A DNA stretch of 64,000 nucleotides from Chitinophagaceae bacterium (GTDB taxonomy: Bacteria; Bacteroidota; Bacteroidia; Chitinophagales; Chitinophagaceae), in assembly GCA_947374225.1 (NCBI GenBank), contig CANCAY010000005.1, positions 19,428-83,427 of the forward strand, read 5' to 3'. Below the pieces are notes generated by a model that worked only from the letters and a program-made list of their open reading frames with translations, did not search any database and was not told where the DNA came from. The position numbers and the translations under genes were made by a program. The stretch's first letter is position 1; the number at the start of each line of letters is the position of its first letter. Below, one piece after another: positions 9,585 through 20,324 of the stretch.

Positions 9585-10871
9585 TTAAACGAAGGCTTTA
9601 AATCTTTCATAACATTGCTGCGTCAAATATTCACGGTCATCAGGATGCGCAATGTCAATTAAAATTTTAGCCCTTTGTCTTAAATTTTTACCATACAAAT
9701 AAGCAATTCCATATTCTGTGACCACATAATGAATATGTCCTCTTGTTGTAACTACTCCTGCTCCTTGTTGTAAATAAGGGACAATTCTCGACACCCCTTT
9801 ATGCGTTCTACTGGTTATTGCAATAATGGGTTTACCTCCTTCACTTAATGCCGCTCCTCTCATAAAGTCCATTTGTCCTCCAATCCCACTATATTGATAT
9901 TTCCCAATACTATCGGAACATATCTGTCCAGTCAAATCCACTTCTACTGCACTATTAATAGCAATCACTTTGGGATTCCTTTTAATTACAACGGGATCAT
10001 TTACATAGTCAATGTCTAAGAAATTAATGGCAGGATTATCATTTACATAATTGTATAATTTATTAGTTCCTAACGCAAAGGAAGTAACCAGTTTATTAGG
10101 GTGGATTTTCTTTTTAGAATTATTAATAATGTCTTTTTCAAATAAATCAATTACTCCGTCACTAAACATCTCGGTGTGCATGCCAAGGTTTTTATGGCCA
10201 TAAAGTGATTTTAATACCGCATCTGGAATAGTACCAATGCCTACTTGTAATGTACTTCCGTCTTCAATCATAGAAGCTACATTTTGTCCCACTTTCAATT
10301 CTATATCAGTCAGTTTTGCACCATAATCTACCTGAGGTAATGCCTCATCATGAAATACCATTGCAGAAAATCTATCGGTATGTATCATGCCATCCCCGTG
10401 GGTTCTAGGCATTTGAGGATTCACTTGTGCAATGATAATTTTTGCACAGTTCACTGCAGTACGTGCAATGTCAACCGAGGTTCCTAATGTACAATAGCCA
10501 TGCGCATCTGGAGCTGACACTTGCACAATGGCAACGTCCACAGGTAATACTGTTCTTATCATATCTGGAATATCACTCAAAAAAGCGGGGATATAATCCG
10601 CCCTACCTTCCATTACTGCCTGCCTAATAGGTTCGGACACAAATAATGAATTAATATGAAAAGACTGTTCAAATCCAGGGTCTGCTATTTCTATTTTACC
10701 TTGTAATGTGATAGAAATGATTTCCGTATTTCTTAATCGGTCCTTGTGATGCACCAATTCTCTTAATAAATATTGAGGCGTACAGGCGCTTCCATGTATA
10801 AAAATGCGATGTCCACTTTGAATCAAATTTAACGCCTCTTGAGCTGTTGTATACTGGAAGGGGTGAATCAT
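9585..10871 (-). CDS. Acetyl-CoA hydrolase/transferase family (4-hydroxybutyrate CoA-transferase-like)
   Basis: 428 aa; GSACTPQYLL, VDVAIVQVSAPDAHGYCTLGTSVD, LQVGIGTIPDAVLKSL, HTEMFSDGVIDLFE, GIGGQMDFMRGAALSEGGKPIIA. Confidence 0.9.
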   Translation of the reverse strand: MIHPFQYTTAQEALNLIQSGHRIFIHGSACTPQYLLRELVHHKDRLRNTEIISITLQGKIEIADPGFEQSFHINSLFVSEPIRQAVMEGRADYIPAFLSDIPDMIRTVLPVDVAIVQVSAPDAHGYCTLGTSVDIARTAVNCAKIIIAQVNPQMPRTHGDGMIHTDRFSAMVFHDEALPQVDYGAKLTDIELKVGQNVASMIEDGSTLQVGIGTIPDAVLKSLYGHKNLGMHTEMFSDGVIDLFEKDIINNSKKKIHPNKLVTSFALGTNKLYNYVNDNPAINFLDIDYVNDPVVIKRNPKVIAINSAVEVDLTGQICSDSIGKYQYSGIGGQMDFMRGAALSEGGKPIIAITSRTHKGVSRIVPYLQQGAGVVTTRGHIHYVVTEYGIAYLYGKNLRQRAKILIDIAHPDDREYLTQQCYERFKAFV

Positions 10872-11047
10872 TGAAAGTACTTTAGTTATGCACGAAATAA
10901 GCGACTTCCTATTTTAAAAAATATGATATAAATCAATTTTATGAGCCATTCATAAATAATTCCTTAACTAATAAGAAAATGAGGGCCCATTTTGACTGAT
11001 TTCATGGAATAAATTCATTATTTTGATACACTTAAAAACAGATATAT

Positions 11048-13609
11048 ATGAGAAAAATCTTGATTGTATTAGTTATGCTATCTAGTACCGTATTAGCAGC
11101 TAATGCGCAACAAGTAAGCCCTCCAAAAACGACGGAGAAATCGGATACTGCAAAAGGCGGTCCTAAAAAACCAAGTTTAGCGGAAAAAACAAAAGGACAA
11201 ACCAAAAATGTTGGACTATTCACATTGTACCAGGATACATTGACTGGTAGTGTGCAGCTTTATATTCGTAAAAATCAATTAAATAAAGAATTCATTTATC
11301 AAAGCTTTTCAATAAGTGGCCCTACTAATTTGTTCTTAAATCAAAGCATGCATAGAGCAAATTTAGTTTTCAAAATTAAAAAAGCATATGATAAATTAGA
11401 ATTTGCAATTGTAAATACGGGCTTATACTATGATAAAAATAACCCAGTAAGTAAAACAGCAGAAGTAGACAAACCAGAAGCTATTTTCTTTTCTGACAAA
11501 TATGTTGTAGAAGATTCTCTTGGATATTTAGTAAGTGCTGATGGATTATTTTTAAGCGAAAAATTAGATGCTGTAAAACCAAACATGCCTCCTGGACCAA
11601 TGAGTTCAATGGTTTTCAACTTAGGTAACTTAAATACGAGTAAATCTAAATATGCACAACTACGTTCTTTCGACGACAATACAGATGTGGTAGTTGACCT
11701 TTCTTATGATAACCCTAATGTAATTGCAAACGGTGGTCCAGATATCGCGGATCCACGTTATGTAAGAGTTCGCATGCAACATAGTTTTATTGCCATGCCA
11801 ACAAATAATTTTGTTGCTAGAAGAGATGATCCTAGAGTGGGTTATTTTATGGAAGAAGTGAATGACCAAACTAGCATTAGCCCTACTCCTTATAAAGACA
11901 TGATACATCGTTGGAATTTAGTTAAGAAGGATTCAACTGCTGCTTTAAGTGAGCCAGTGGAACCTTTAGTATACTGGATTGAAAATACAACTCCAGTGGA
12001 GTACAGAAATATCATATTTGAAGCAGGTATGAAATGGAATGAGGCATTTGAAAAAGCAGGTTTTAAAAATGCATTACAAATGAAAATAATGCCAGACTCC
12101 GCAACATGGGATCCTGCAGATATTCATTACAATGTAATTCGTTGGGTAGCTTCTTCACAACCTTCTTATGGCGCTATTGGACCCAGTTTTGTGAATCCAA
12201 GAACTGGACAAATACTAGGAACAGATATTACTGTAGAATGGTTTTCTGGAAGTGCCACTCCTATTAATAATGAACTTTATAATGGTTTAGCAACAGAGCA
12301 AGCTGCTGATTTAAATATTCCACATTTAAATTTTAAAGATAACTGTGCTATTGCGAGTGAATTAAAAGCACAATACAATGCAGGATTAACTAGTATGGAA
12401 TTGAATGAAGCAAGTCCTGTAGAAATTAAATTAATGCACAAGCAATACTTAACGTATTTAGTGATGCATGAGATGGGACATACTTTAGGATTAAACCACA
12501 ATATGAAAAGTAGTCAAATGCTTTCTCCTGCAGAAATCAATGACACTACTTTAACACATAGCATAGGTTTAATGGGCTCTGTAATGGACTACCCTGCTTT
12601 TAATATTGCATTAGATAAAAAGAAACAAGGAGATTATTATACTACAAAAGCCGGGCCTTATGACTTATGGGCAATCGAATTTGGATACACTCCATTTAGC
12701 GCTGTACAAGAAGAAGCAGGCTTGTCAAAAATATTGTCAAGAAGCAATGATCCTAAATTAGCTTTTGGAAATGATGGTGACGACATGCGTACTGCAGGTT
12801 CTGGTATTGACCCAAGAATTAATATTAATGACTTAACAAGTGACGCCATTGCTTATGCAGACGATCGCTTTAAGCTTGTCAATAATATCATGGGGAAATT
12901 AGTTACTAAATACACAAAACCTGGTAAGTCATATGCAGAATTGAGAAGCAGATACCTTTCTTTGTTAAATCAACGAAGAAATATGATTGCAGCGGTTAGC
13001 CGTTATATAGGGGGAATTTATATTGACCGCTCTTTCCCCGAACAACATTCTGGCAACAAACCATATACACCAGTTCCATTAGCTGTTCAGAAAAAAGCAA
13101 TGAATAGTTTGGCTAAATATGTTTTTGCACCGACTGCTTTTGACGCAGACGCTCAAGTTTTTCCTTATTTACAAATTCAACGCCGTGGATTTAACCAAGG
13201 CAGAGGGGAAGATTTTAAAGCGACCGCAAATTTAAATATGTTAGCGACTAGCGCATTTGAACAAATTTTGCACCCTGCTACTTTACAACGTATTACCAAT
13301 ACTCGTTTATATGGTAATGAATATAGCGTTGCAGACGTAATGAATGACTTGGTAAAGAATGTATTTGATGCAGATATTAACGGTAGCGTAAATGTGTACA
13401 GACAATATTTACAAAGTGCTTTTGTAAAAGGAACCACTCAATTAGTTGCAGACAATTCTCCTTTGGATAATGTGTCAAAAGCGGCAACTTATTATACCCT
13501 GAAAAAATTGCGTACTAAATTAAATGCTGCAGTGATTGGTAATGAAGAAACCAAAGCACATAGAGCCAATATGACTTTCTTAATTGACAAAGCCTTAAAA
13601 GCAGACTAA
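11048..13609 (+). CDS. Secreted zinc-dependent metalloprotease (DUF5117/DUF4953 type)
   Basis: 853 aa with signal peptide; HEMGHTLGLNHNMKSS zinc motif and SVMDYPAFNIAL Met-turn. Confidence 0.9.
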   Translation: MRKILIVLVMLSSTVLAANAQQVSPPKTTEKSDTAKGGPKKPSLAEKTKGQTKNVGLFTLYQDTLTGSVQLYIRKNQLNKEFIYQSFSISGPTNLFLNQSMHRANLVFKIKKAYDKLEFAIVNTGLYYDKNNPVSKTAEVDKPEAIFFSDKYVVEDSLGYLVSADGLFLSEKLDAVKPNMPPGPMSSMVFNLGNLNTSKSKYAQLRSFDDNTDVVVDLSYDNPNVIANGGPDIADPRYVRVRMQHSFIAMPTNNFVARRDDPRVGYFMEEVNDQTSISPTPYKDMIHRWNLVKKDSTAALSEPVEPLVYWIENTTPVEYRNIIFEAGMKWNEAFEKAGFKNALQMKIMPDSATWDPADIHYNVIRWVASSQPSYGAIGPSFVNPRTGQILGTDITVEWFSGSATPINNELYNGLATEQAADLNIPHLNFKDNCAIASELKAQYNAGLTSMELNEASPVEIKLMHKQYLTYLVMHEMGHTLGLNHNMKSSQMLSPAEINDTTLTHSIGLMGSVMDYPAFNIALDKKKQGDYYTTKAGPYDLWAIEFGYTPFSAVQEEAGLSKILSRSNDPKLAFGNDGDDMRTAGSGIDPRININDLTSDAIAYADDRFKLVNNIMGKLVTKYTKPGKSYAELRSRYLSLLNQRRNMIAAVSRYIGGIYIDRSFPEQHSGNKPYTPVPLAVQKKAMNSLAKYVFAPTAFDADAQVFPYLQIQRRGFNQGRGEDFKATANLNMLATSAFEQILHPATLQRITNTRLYGNEYSVADVMNDLVKNVFDADINGSVNVYRQYLQSAFVKGTTQLVADNSPLDNVSKAATYYTLKKLRTKLNAAVIGNEETKAHRANMTFLIDKALKAD

Positions 13610-13627
13610 TTGTTTAAAATTATTGAA

Positions 13628-15028
13628 ATGAATAAATTAAAAATGTTTGGTTGGATACTACTATTAATGAGTCCAGTTTATTTAATAGCACAGGACACCA
13701 ATCCATATCCTAATGATTACTTAAGCCCTGCATTTCATGCGGGACGCAGAGCGGCTTTTAAGGAAAGCCTATCTCAAAATGGAGTTGGTATTTTCTTTGC
13801 TTCTCAAGTAAGAGTAAGAAATAACGATAATGATTTTGAGTACGCGCAAAATAAAAACTTCTATTACTTTACTGGATTAGAAGAGCCTAATGCTGTATTA
13901 TTACTATTCAAGCAGCCCGTTACTATTTTAAATAAAACGGGTACTGAATTTATTTTTGTTCAAGAACGTAACCCAAGTAAAGAACTTTGGACTGGAAGAA
14001 TTTTAGGACCAGTGGGTGTAGAAGCAAGATATAAATTGGAAAATATATTTACCAATGATGCGTTCTCCAACACGACTATTGACTTTTCTAAGATTGATTC
14101 TGTGTTTACTGCCTACCGTGACGAAGACATTATTTCAAAGTACAAAAACAAGGAAGACCCACTTTCTAAAATGGCAGGTATTGTTGACCAATTAATTATG
14201 GAACATAGTGTTCCTATTGCAGCCGAAAGTACTAAAAGAATATTAAGCAATTTAAGGGGGATAAAACAACCCGAAGAAATTGTATTAATCAAAAAGGCGG
14301 CAGCTATGAGTAATGCAGGTCATAATGACGTGATGCGCTCTTTAAAGCCAGGTATGAGAGAATATCAAGCACAGGCAATCATGGAATATCATTTTAAATA
14401 TAATGGTTCTGAATACAATGGCTACCCTAGTATTAATGGTGCTGCAGACAATTCCTGCATACTTCATTATAATACCAATAGGAAGTTAATTAATAACGGA
14501 GATTTATTATTAAATGACTGTGCTGCAGAATACCATGGATATACCGCAGACGTTACTAGAACTATCCCTGCAAATGGCAAATTCTCCGACGCTCAAAAAG
14601 TGATTTATGAATTGGTATTCAAAGCACAGGAAGCTGGAATAGCAGCTTGTAAAACAGGTACCAACTTTAGAGACGTGGATGCAGCAGCAAGAGCGGTTGT
14701 TTATAATGGACTTATTAAATTAGGTATTGCTGCGAACGATCAAGAAGCAAGGAAATACTTCCCTCATGGCACTTCCCACCATTTAGGTTTAGACGTTCAT
14801 GATATGGGACCACGCGTTTTAGAACCAGGTGTGGTATTAACTGTGGAGCCTGGTATTTATATTCCTGCAGGAAGTAACTGCGATAAGAAATGGTGGGATA
14901 TTGGAATTAGAATTGAAGACGATATTTTAATTACCCAAAAAGGAAATGAGATTTTGTCAATAGGCTCTCCAAGAACTGTTGAGGCAATTGAAAAAATGGC
15001 AAAGGAGAAAAGTATATTTAAAAACTAA
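13628..15028 (+). CDS. Secreted aminopeptidase P family (M24B) protein
   Basis: Signal peptide; NKNFYYFTGLEEPNAVLLL, LLNDCAAEYHGYTADVTRTIPANGKF, FPHGTSHHLGLDVHDMG, LTVEPGIYIP. Confidence 0.92.
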   Translation: MNKLKMFGWILLLMSPVYLIAQDTNPYPNDYLSPAFHAGRRAAFKESLSQNGVGIFFASQVRVRNNDNDFEYAQNKNFYYFTGLEEPNAVLLLFKQPVTILNKTGTEFIFVQERNPSKELWTGRILGPVGVEARYKLENIFTNDAFSNTTIDFSKIDSVFTAYRDEDIISKYKNKEDPLSKMAGIVDQLIMEHSVPIAAESTKRILSNLRGIKQPEEIVLIKKAAAMSNAGHNDVMRSLKPGMREYQAQAIMEYHFKYNGSEYNGYPSINGAADNSCILHYNTNRKLINNGDLLLNDCAAEYHGYTADVTRTIPANGKFSDAQKVIYELVFKAQEAGIAACKTGTNFRDVDAAARAVVYNGLIKLGIAANDQEARKYFPHGTSHHLGLDVHDMGPRVLEPGVVLTVEPGIYIPAGSNCDKKWWDIGIRIEDDILITQKGNEILSIGSPRTVEAIEKMAKEKSIFKN

Positions 15029-15048
15029 TTTCAAATAGTTTTTCCAAC

Positions 15049-15083
15049 AAAAAATCCCCGCAAAATTTGCGGGGATTTTTTTT
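15049..15083. terminator. Bidirectional rho-independent terminator between the M24 peptidase gene and ssrA
   Basis: aaaaatccccgcaaaatttgcggggattttt: perfect GC-rich palindrome flanked by A and T tracts. Confidence 0.9.
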
Positions 15084-15086
15084 AAA

Positions 15087-15457
15087 GTGGAGTCGAGGGG
15101 AGTCGAACCCCTGTCCAAACAATGCTACCATTGATCTTCTACATGCTTATTGTTTTATTATTTGTCGGCGATGGGCAGGAAAAACACAAACCAACCTATC
15201 ACTTAGCTGAATAGTACTTAAATAGAAGGCACAGCCTACTTCTATCGCATCCCGTATTGTTTTGATTGGGCTGAGGAGCGGGTTACCGGCCTACCTTCTC
15301 ACTCGACCATAATGGAAGTTAATTCACTGAATTAAGCAGCCATGGCGTAATTTGCTTCGCCTTTTGTTTGTTTGGTATTCAGATTAAAGTGCTAATTACC
15401 CAACGCACTGCATGCTTACCCCAACCGCGACTATTGCTGTCAAAACCATACGACCCC
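15087..15457 (-). ncRNA. ssrA: Transfer-messenger RNA (tmRNA)
   Basis: Acceptor stem GGGGUCG/CGACUCC, T-arm GGGGTTCGACTCCCC, and tag ORF GGC GAA GCA AAT TAC GCC ATG GCT GCT TAA (GEANYAMAA*) at 15332-15361; CCA not encoded. Confidence 0.93.
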
Positions 15458-15494
15458 AGTTTTAGTAAGAATATAGAATCTACAAAATTACCGC

Positions 15495-16853
15495 TTATTT
15501 GAACAATCTCCAAAAGTCAAGTCCTAATGCGTAGAACATTAAACCAAACATTAACAACATACCTACTATTTGAGCGTATTCCATGAACTTGTCCCCTGGC
15601 TTACGTCCAGTGATCATTTCAAAAACAATAAACAAAGCGTGTCCGCCGTCTAATGCAGGAATTGGTAATACATTCATAAATGCCAGTATAATAGAAAATA
15701 CGCCTGTTAAAGTCCAAAAGCGCTCCCAATCCCAAGCAGAAGGGAATGTGTTACCAATGCTAATTAAACTGCCTAAAGAATCATTAGGATTCACTTTACC
15801 AGTGAAAATTTGCTTGATCCCTGTAATATAATTGTCCAATGTGGTGAAAGTTCTTTTCACCCCAAATGGAATAGCTTGCGCAAAACTAAACGTTCTATGT
15901 TCGGTTGTAAATATTTGATACGGCTGTTTCACGAAAATACCTAACTGTCCAGATCCATTTACCAATGCTTTTATTAAAACTGTGTCTGTTCCTCTTTTAG
16001 CAGAAACCACTACCACAGAATCGGCCAGTTTTTTCTTCACTTGTTCGAACTCATATCGGTATTGAACGGATATATTATTAATAGCTAATAAAGTATCTCC
16101 CTTCTCAAAATTTGTTCCATTCATAGTTACAGCAGACTTGCCAACTGAATCAACAATAACTGGCATACGAGGCACTACAAAAGGCATTTCAGCAGATTTT
16201 CTAGTCTTTGCCAATGCGCCACCTAAACTTGCAGGTATTGCTAAATTGACAACACTGTCTCCTCTTTTAACTTGTAAAGTGGTTGGATTATTTATAACCA
16301 ATTTAGATTCCAACGCGTCAAAGTCTTTTAATTCGATATTGTCTAATGAAACCACAATATCCCCTTCTTGAATACCCATGGTTTTTGCTAATGCACTTGC
16401 ATGTACACCATAAGTGATATTCTTTGCAGGTAAACTGTCTTCTCCCCAGAACCAACTTATTCCAATAAATATTACAATCGCTAATACAATGTTTACAATC
16501 ACACCTCCTAACATCACAATTAATCTTTGATATGCAGGCTTGGATCTTAATTCCCAATCCTCCGGTGCTTTGTTTAATTGCTCCTTGTCCATACTCTCGT
16601 CAATCATTCCACTAATTTTCACGTAGCCACCAAATGGAATCCAACCAATACCATATTCAGTATCCCCTATTTTCTTTTTCCAAAGACTGAAGCCTGGATT
16701 GAAAAATAAATAAAATTTCTCCACCCTAGTTTTAAATAAACGAGCTGGGATAAAATGTCCTAATTCATGCAGCACTACTAAGATAGAAAAAGACAAAATG
16801 AATTGTCCTGTCTTCATTCCTACTGCTAAAAAATCTATTGCGTTAATGTACAT
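15495..16853 (-). CDS. rseP: RIP metalloprotease RseP (site-2 protease)
   Basis: VLHELGHFIPARLF, two PDZ-like regions, NVLPIPALDGGHALFIVFEMITGR. Confidence 0.94.
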   Translation of the reverse strand: MYINAIDFLAVGMKTGQFILSFSILVVLHELGHFIPARLFKTRVEKFYLFFNPGFSLWKKKIGDTEYGIGWIPFGGYVKISGMIDESMDKEQLNKAPEDWELRSKPAYQRLIVMLGGVIVNIVLAIVIFIGISWFWGEDSLPAKNITYGVHASALAKTMGIQEGDIVVSLDNIELKDFDALESKLVINNPTTLQVKRGDSVVNLAIPASLGGALAKTRKSAEMPFVVPRMPVIVDSVGKSAVTMNGTNFEKGDTLLAINNISVQYRYEFEQVKKKLADSVVVVSAKRGTDTVLIKALVNGSGQLGIFVKQPYQIFTTEHRTFSFAQAIPFGVKRTFTTLDNYITGIKQIFTGKVNPNDSLGSLISIGNTFPSAWDWERFWTLTGVFSIILAFMNVLPIPALDGGHALFIVFEMITGRKPGDKFMEYAQIVGMLLMFGLMFYALGLDFWRLFK

Positions 16854-16856
16854 AGT

Positions 16857-18014
16857 TTATAATTGTATTAAAGAAGCTGCAAAGCTACGCGCTTCCCCAT
16901 CTGATTCAAAATAATCGTCTAAGCTAGGTTGTGAAATAAATGCTATTTTATCAATCGTCCTTTCTATAAGATCTGTCATTTCTAAAAATCCTATTCTGTT
17001 TTTCAAGAATGCATATACCGCAATTTCATTTGCTGCATTCATTACACAAGGGGTATTTCCTCCCTTATTCATAGCGTCTATAGCTACTTGTAAATTTCTA
17101 AAAGTTTTAAGATCCGGTTCGTCAAAACTTAATAAATTAGGTTTATCAAAATTATATCTAGGAAATTTATTGGCTAAACGTTGTGGATAGGCCATTGCAT
17201 ATTGTATAGGCAATTTCATATCTGGCAATCCCATTTGTGCTTTAATACTTCCATCCTCAAATTGCACCATACTATGAATAATACTCTGTGCATGCACCAC
17301 TACTTTGATTTGACTTGGCTCCAATCCAAATAACCACTTTGCCTCAATCATTTCTAAGCCTTTATTCATAAGGGTTGCAGAGTCAATAGAAATTTTAGCT
17401 CCCATACTCCAATTAGGATGTTGTAAAGCATGATCTCTTTTAACATTCACCAAGAAATTAGGTTTCTTCCCTAAGAATGGTCCACCACTTGCAGTTAAAA
17501 TTATTTTTTCAATTGGATTGTTTTGCTCTCCTACTAAACATTGATAAATAGCAGAATGCTCACTGTCCACTGGAATAATATGTACTCCTTTTTCTTGAGC
17601 AATTCTCATTACAATATCTCCTGCAACTACTAAAGTTTCTTTATTCGCTAGTCCGACTGTCTTCCCACTTTCAATGGCTGTTAATGTAGGTTTTAATCCA
17701 GCAAATCCTACTATACCCGCCATCATAAAATCATAACAATCCATTGCAGCAACCTGCTCCAATGCTTCTTCCCCAGCAAATACTTTAATGGGTTTGCCTT
17801 CCAATGCTTTTTTTACAACTGCATATTTTGCAATATCTCCAATCACCACAATATTGGGAACAAATAATAATGCTTGTTCAATTAATAATGCGTCGTTGGA
17901 ATGGGCAGTCAATATTTCAGCAACAAATAATTCCGGATGCGCCGAAATAACCTCTAGCGTTTGTTTACCTATAGAACCTGTTGAACCAAAAATGGCTATT
18001 CGTTTTTGTTGCAT
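16857..18014 (-). CDS. dxr: 1-deoxy-D-xylulose 5-phosphate reductoisomerase
   Basis: IAIFGSTGSIGKQTLEVI, LANKETLVVAGDIV, ILTASGGPFLGK, MGAKISIDSATLMNKGLEMIEAKWLF. Confidence 0.96.
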   Translation of the reverse strand: MQQKRIAIFGSTGSIGKQTLEVISAHPELFVAEILTAHSNDALLIEQALLFVPNIVVIGDIAKYAVVKKALEGKPIKVFAGEEALEQVAAMDCYDFMMAGIVGFAGLKPTLTAIESGKTVGLANKETLVVAGDIVMRIAQEKGVHIIPVDSEHSAIYQCLVGEQNNPIEKIILTASGGPFLGKKPNFLVNVKRDHALQHPNWSMGAKISIDSATLMNKGLEMIEAKWLFGLEPSQIKVVVHAQSIIHSMVQFEDGSIKAQMGLPDMKLPIQYAMAYPQRLANKFPRYNFDKPNLLSFDEPDLKTFRNLQVAIDAMNKGGNTPCVMNAANEIAVYAFLKNRIGFLEMTDLIERTIDKIAFISQPSLDDYFESDGEARSFAASLIQL

Positions 18015-18056
18015 CCAATGTGTTTACTTAGGGTTTAAAATTACGCTAATATTAAT

Positions 18057-19553
18057 TTAATGCGAAATATATTGTGTTAGTGCATTTGCCAGGTTCCTGT
18101 CATTACTCAAACGAGGTACTTTATTTTGCCCTCCCAATTTACCTTGAGAACGCATATAATTTATAAATGCATTCTTTTCTAACACTTGAATATGCAAGCA
18201 CTCTAATATATTACCTTGAATTAAATCCAAATAATACACGTTCTTCTCACACATATATTCATCTAATTTTTTGGCAAATAATGCCATGTCTTCTGGCTGC
18301 TTTTCAAATTCAATAAACCATTCATGGTAGCTTTTTCCCTGTCCCTGTTGAATATAGGGCGCTACTGTGAACTCTACTACACTTACATTTAATTCCGCAG
18401 CTGCTTTTAATAAAGCTTGCTCTACTTCCTCCCCAATCACATGCTCCCCGAATGCGGATATGAAATGCTTTACCCTGCCTGATACAATTAAACGATAAGG
18501 ATTTAGGGTTACAAATTTTACGGTATCCCCTAATTGATAGCCCCAAAGTCCTGCATTACTATTAATAATAAGTGCATATTGAACACCCAACTCCACTTGA
18601 CCTAAATGTAATCTGGTAGGCTGCTCATTATGTACTTCTGCTAAAGGCACAAATTCAAAAAAGATACCGCTATTGGTATTTAATAATAATCCTGGCTCAT
18701 TGCGCCTGTCCTGGAATGCAAAGAATCCCTCACTAGCAGGAAATAATTCCACAGTGTCTATTTCTTTACCAATGGTCTCAAATAATTTAGCTTTATAGGG
18801 CTCGAAATTCACGCCGCCTTGCACTAATAATTGTAAATTAGGAAAAAGGTCTTTAATTGGTTTCCCAGTAACAGCAACCAATCTGTCAAAGTACATTTGC
18901 ATCCAAGGAGGAATACCGCCAATTAAAGTCAAGTCTTTTCCTAATGTCTCTTCTACTATTTTATCCAATTTCTCTTCCCACTCTTCTATACAATTGGTCT
19001 CAAAACTAGGTAGTTGATTATTTCGTAAGTATTTAGGAATATGATGATTCACAATTCCACTTAATCTTCCCGTTGGGATTCCACCAACTCTTTCTAACTC
19101 CGGTGATCCGCTTAAAAAAATCATCTTCCCTCCCGCGAAAGCAGTTTGACCCGTGGTAGCCATATAAGTAAGTATGGCATTTCTTGCTCCGTTAATATGA
19201 TTGCTAATGGAGTCCTTAGTGATAGGTATATATTTTACCCCACTTGTTGTACCACTTGTTTTGGCAAAATAAATAGGCTTCCCTTTCCAGAGTACGTTTT
19301 GTTTGCCTTGTTTTATTTGTTCTATATAAGGTTTGAACCCCTCGTAATCTCTTAAAGGAACGTTTTTTTGGAAACTTTCATGGTCATTAATAGTATCAAA
19401 ATGATGTTCCGCGCCAAATCGGGTCTTTTTTCCTACGCTAATTAATTGATTTAGAATAGCTAATTGATCAGCTACTGCAGTCCTCATTTCCTTCAATTGC
19501 TTGCGATAAACGAAGCCGGCAAATGGTTTTGCGAGTAGTGATTTGATATTCAT
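18057..19553 (-). CDS. GH3 auxin-responsive-promoter family protein (acyl-adenylating superfamily)
   Basis: 498 aa; FAKTSGTTSGVKYIPIT, LFPASEGFFAFQDRRNEPGLLLNTNSGIFFEF, GYQLGDTVKFVTLNPYRLIVSGRVKHFISAFGEHV. Confidence 0.92.
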   Translation of the reverse strand: MNIKSLLAKPFAGFVYRKQLKEMRTAVADQLAILNQLISVGKKTRFGAEHHFDTINDHESFQKNVPLRDYEGFKPYIEQIKQGKQNVLWKGKPIYFAKTSGTTSGVKYIPITKDSISNHINGARNAILTYMATTGQTAFAGGKMIFLSGSPELERVGGIPTGRLSGIVNHHIPKYLRNNQLPSFETNCIEEWEEKLDKIVEETLGKDLTLIGGIPPWMQMYFDRLVAVTGKPIKDLFPNLQLLVQGGVNFEPYKAKLFETIGKEIDTVELFPASEGFFAFQDRRNEPGLLLNTNSGIFFEFVPLAEVHNEQPTRLHLGQVELGVQYALIINSNAGLWGYQLGDTVKFVTLNPYRLIVSGRVKHFISAFGEHVIGEEVEQALLKAAAELNVSVVEFTVAPYIQQGQGKSYHEWFIEFEKQPEDMALFAKKLDEYMCEKNVYYLDLIQGNILECLHIQVLEKNAFINYMRSQGKLGGQNKVPRLSNDRNLANALTQYISH

Positions 19554-19625
19554 AGCGCAATAATAAGCCGCTTTTCGGGTTTTTTAAGCCTAAAAACGCC
19601 CCTTTTTATATTTTTTAAGATTTAC

Positions 19626-19656
19626 TTGCATATTGACATAATAATAATTACCTTTG
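19626..19656 (+). promoter_or_regulatory. Bacteroidota-type promoter upstream of rplU-rpmA
   Basis: TTG - 20 nt - TACCTTTG (matches the -7 consensus TAnnTTTG). Confidence 0.65.
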
Positions 19657-19674
19657 CCGACCTAATTTGACAAT

Positions 19675-19974
19675 ATGTTAGCAGTAGTAAAAATCGCAGG
19701 ACAACAATTCAAAGTACAAGCAGGAGATAGCTTGTATGTACCTCACCTGCAAGGTAAAACCGGAGATAAAGTTGAATTCAGCGATGTAGTATTCGTTGAA
19801 AATAATGGAAGTATATCTTTTACTAACAAAGTAAAAGTACAAGCTGAAATTACAAGAGACTTAGTCCAAGGTGATAAAGTGATCGCTTTTAAAATGAAAA
19901 GGAGAAAAGGTTTCCGTAAAAAGCATGGTCACAGAACTCACTATACACAAATCAAAATTGAAAACATAGCTTAA
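19675..19974 (+). CDS. rplU: 50S ribosomal protein L21
   Basis: MLAVVKIAGQQFKVQAGDSLYVPHL...KMKRRKGFRKKHGHRTHYTQIKI. Confidence 0.96.
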   Translation: MLAVVKIAGQQFKVQAGDSLYVPHLQGKTGDKVEFSDVVFVENNGSISFTNKVKVQAEITRDLVQGDKVIAFKMKRRKGFRKKHGHRTHYTQIKIENIA

Positions 19975-19985
19975 ACTAAGATACT

Positions 19986-20252
19986 ATGGCACACAAAAAA
20001 GGTGAAGGATCCGTAAAAAACGGCCGTGATTCACACAGTAAAAGACTTGGAGTTAAGATCTACGGAGGTCAACCAGCTATTTCAGGCAATATTTTAATTC
20101 GTCAGAGAGGTACTGTGTACCACCCTGGTAAGAATGTTGGATTGGGTTCTGACTTTACTTTATTCGCACTTACAAACGGACTTGTTGAATTTAAGAAAGG
20201 TAGAAATAACAAAACAACAGTTTCTATTTTGCCGGTAGAAGTAGTCGCTTAA
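19986..20252 (+). CDS. rpmA: 50S ribosomal protein L27
   Basis: [29 protein letters not shown]. Confidence 0.96.
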   Translation: MAHKKGEGSVKNGRDSHSKRLGVKIYGGQPAISGNILIRQRGTVYHPGKNVGLGSDFTLFALTNGLVEFKKGRNNKTTVSILPVEVVA

Positions 20253-20324
20253 AAAAAAGTTTTTGTAGTTAGTAAAAATGTATTACTTTTAATCCATATT
20301 TACTAACCATTAAATCTAAAAAAC

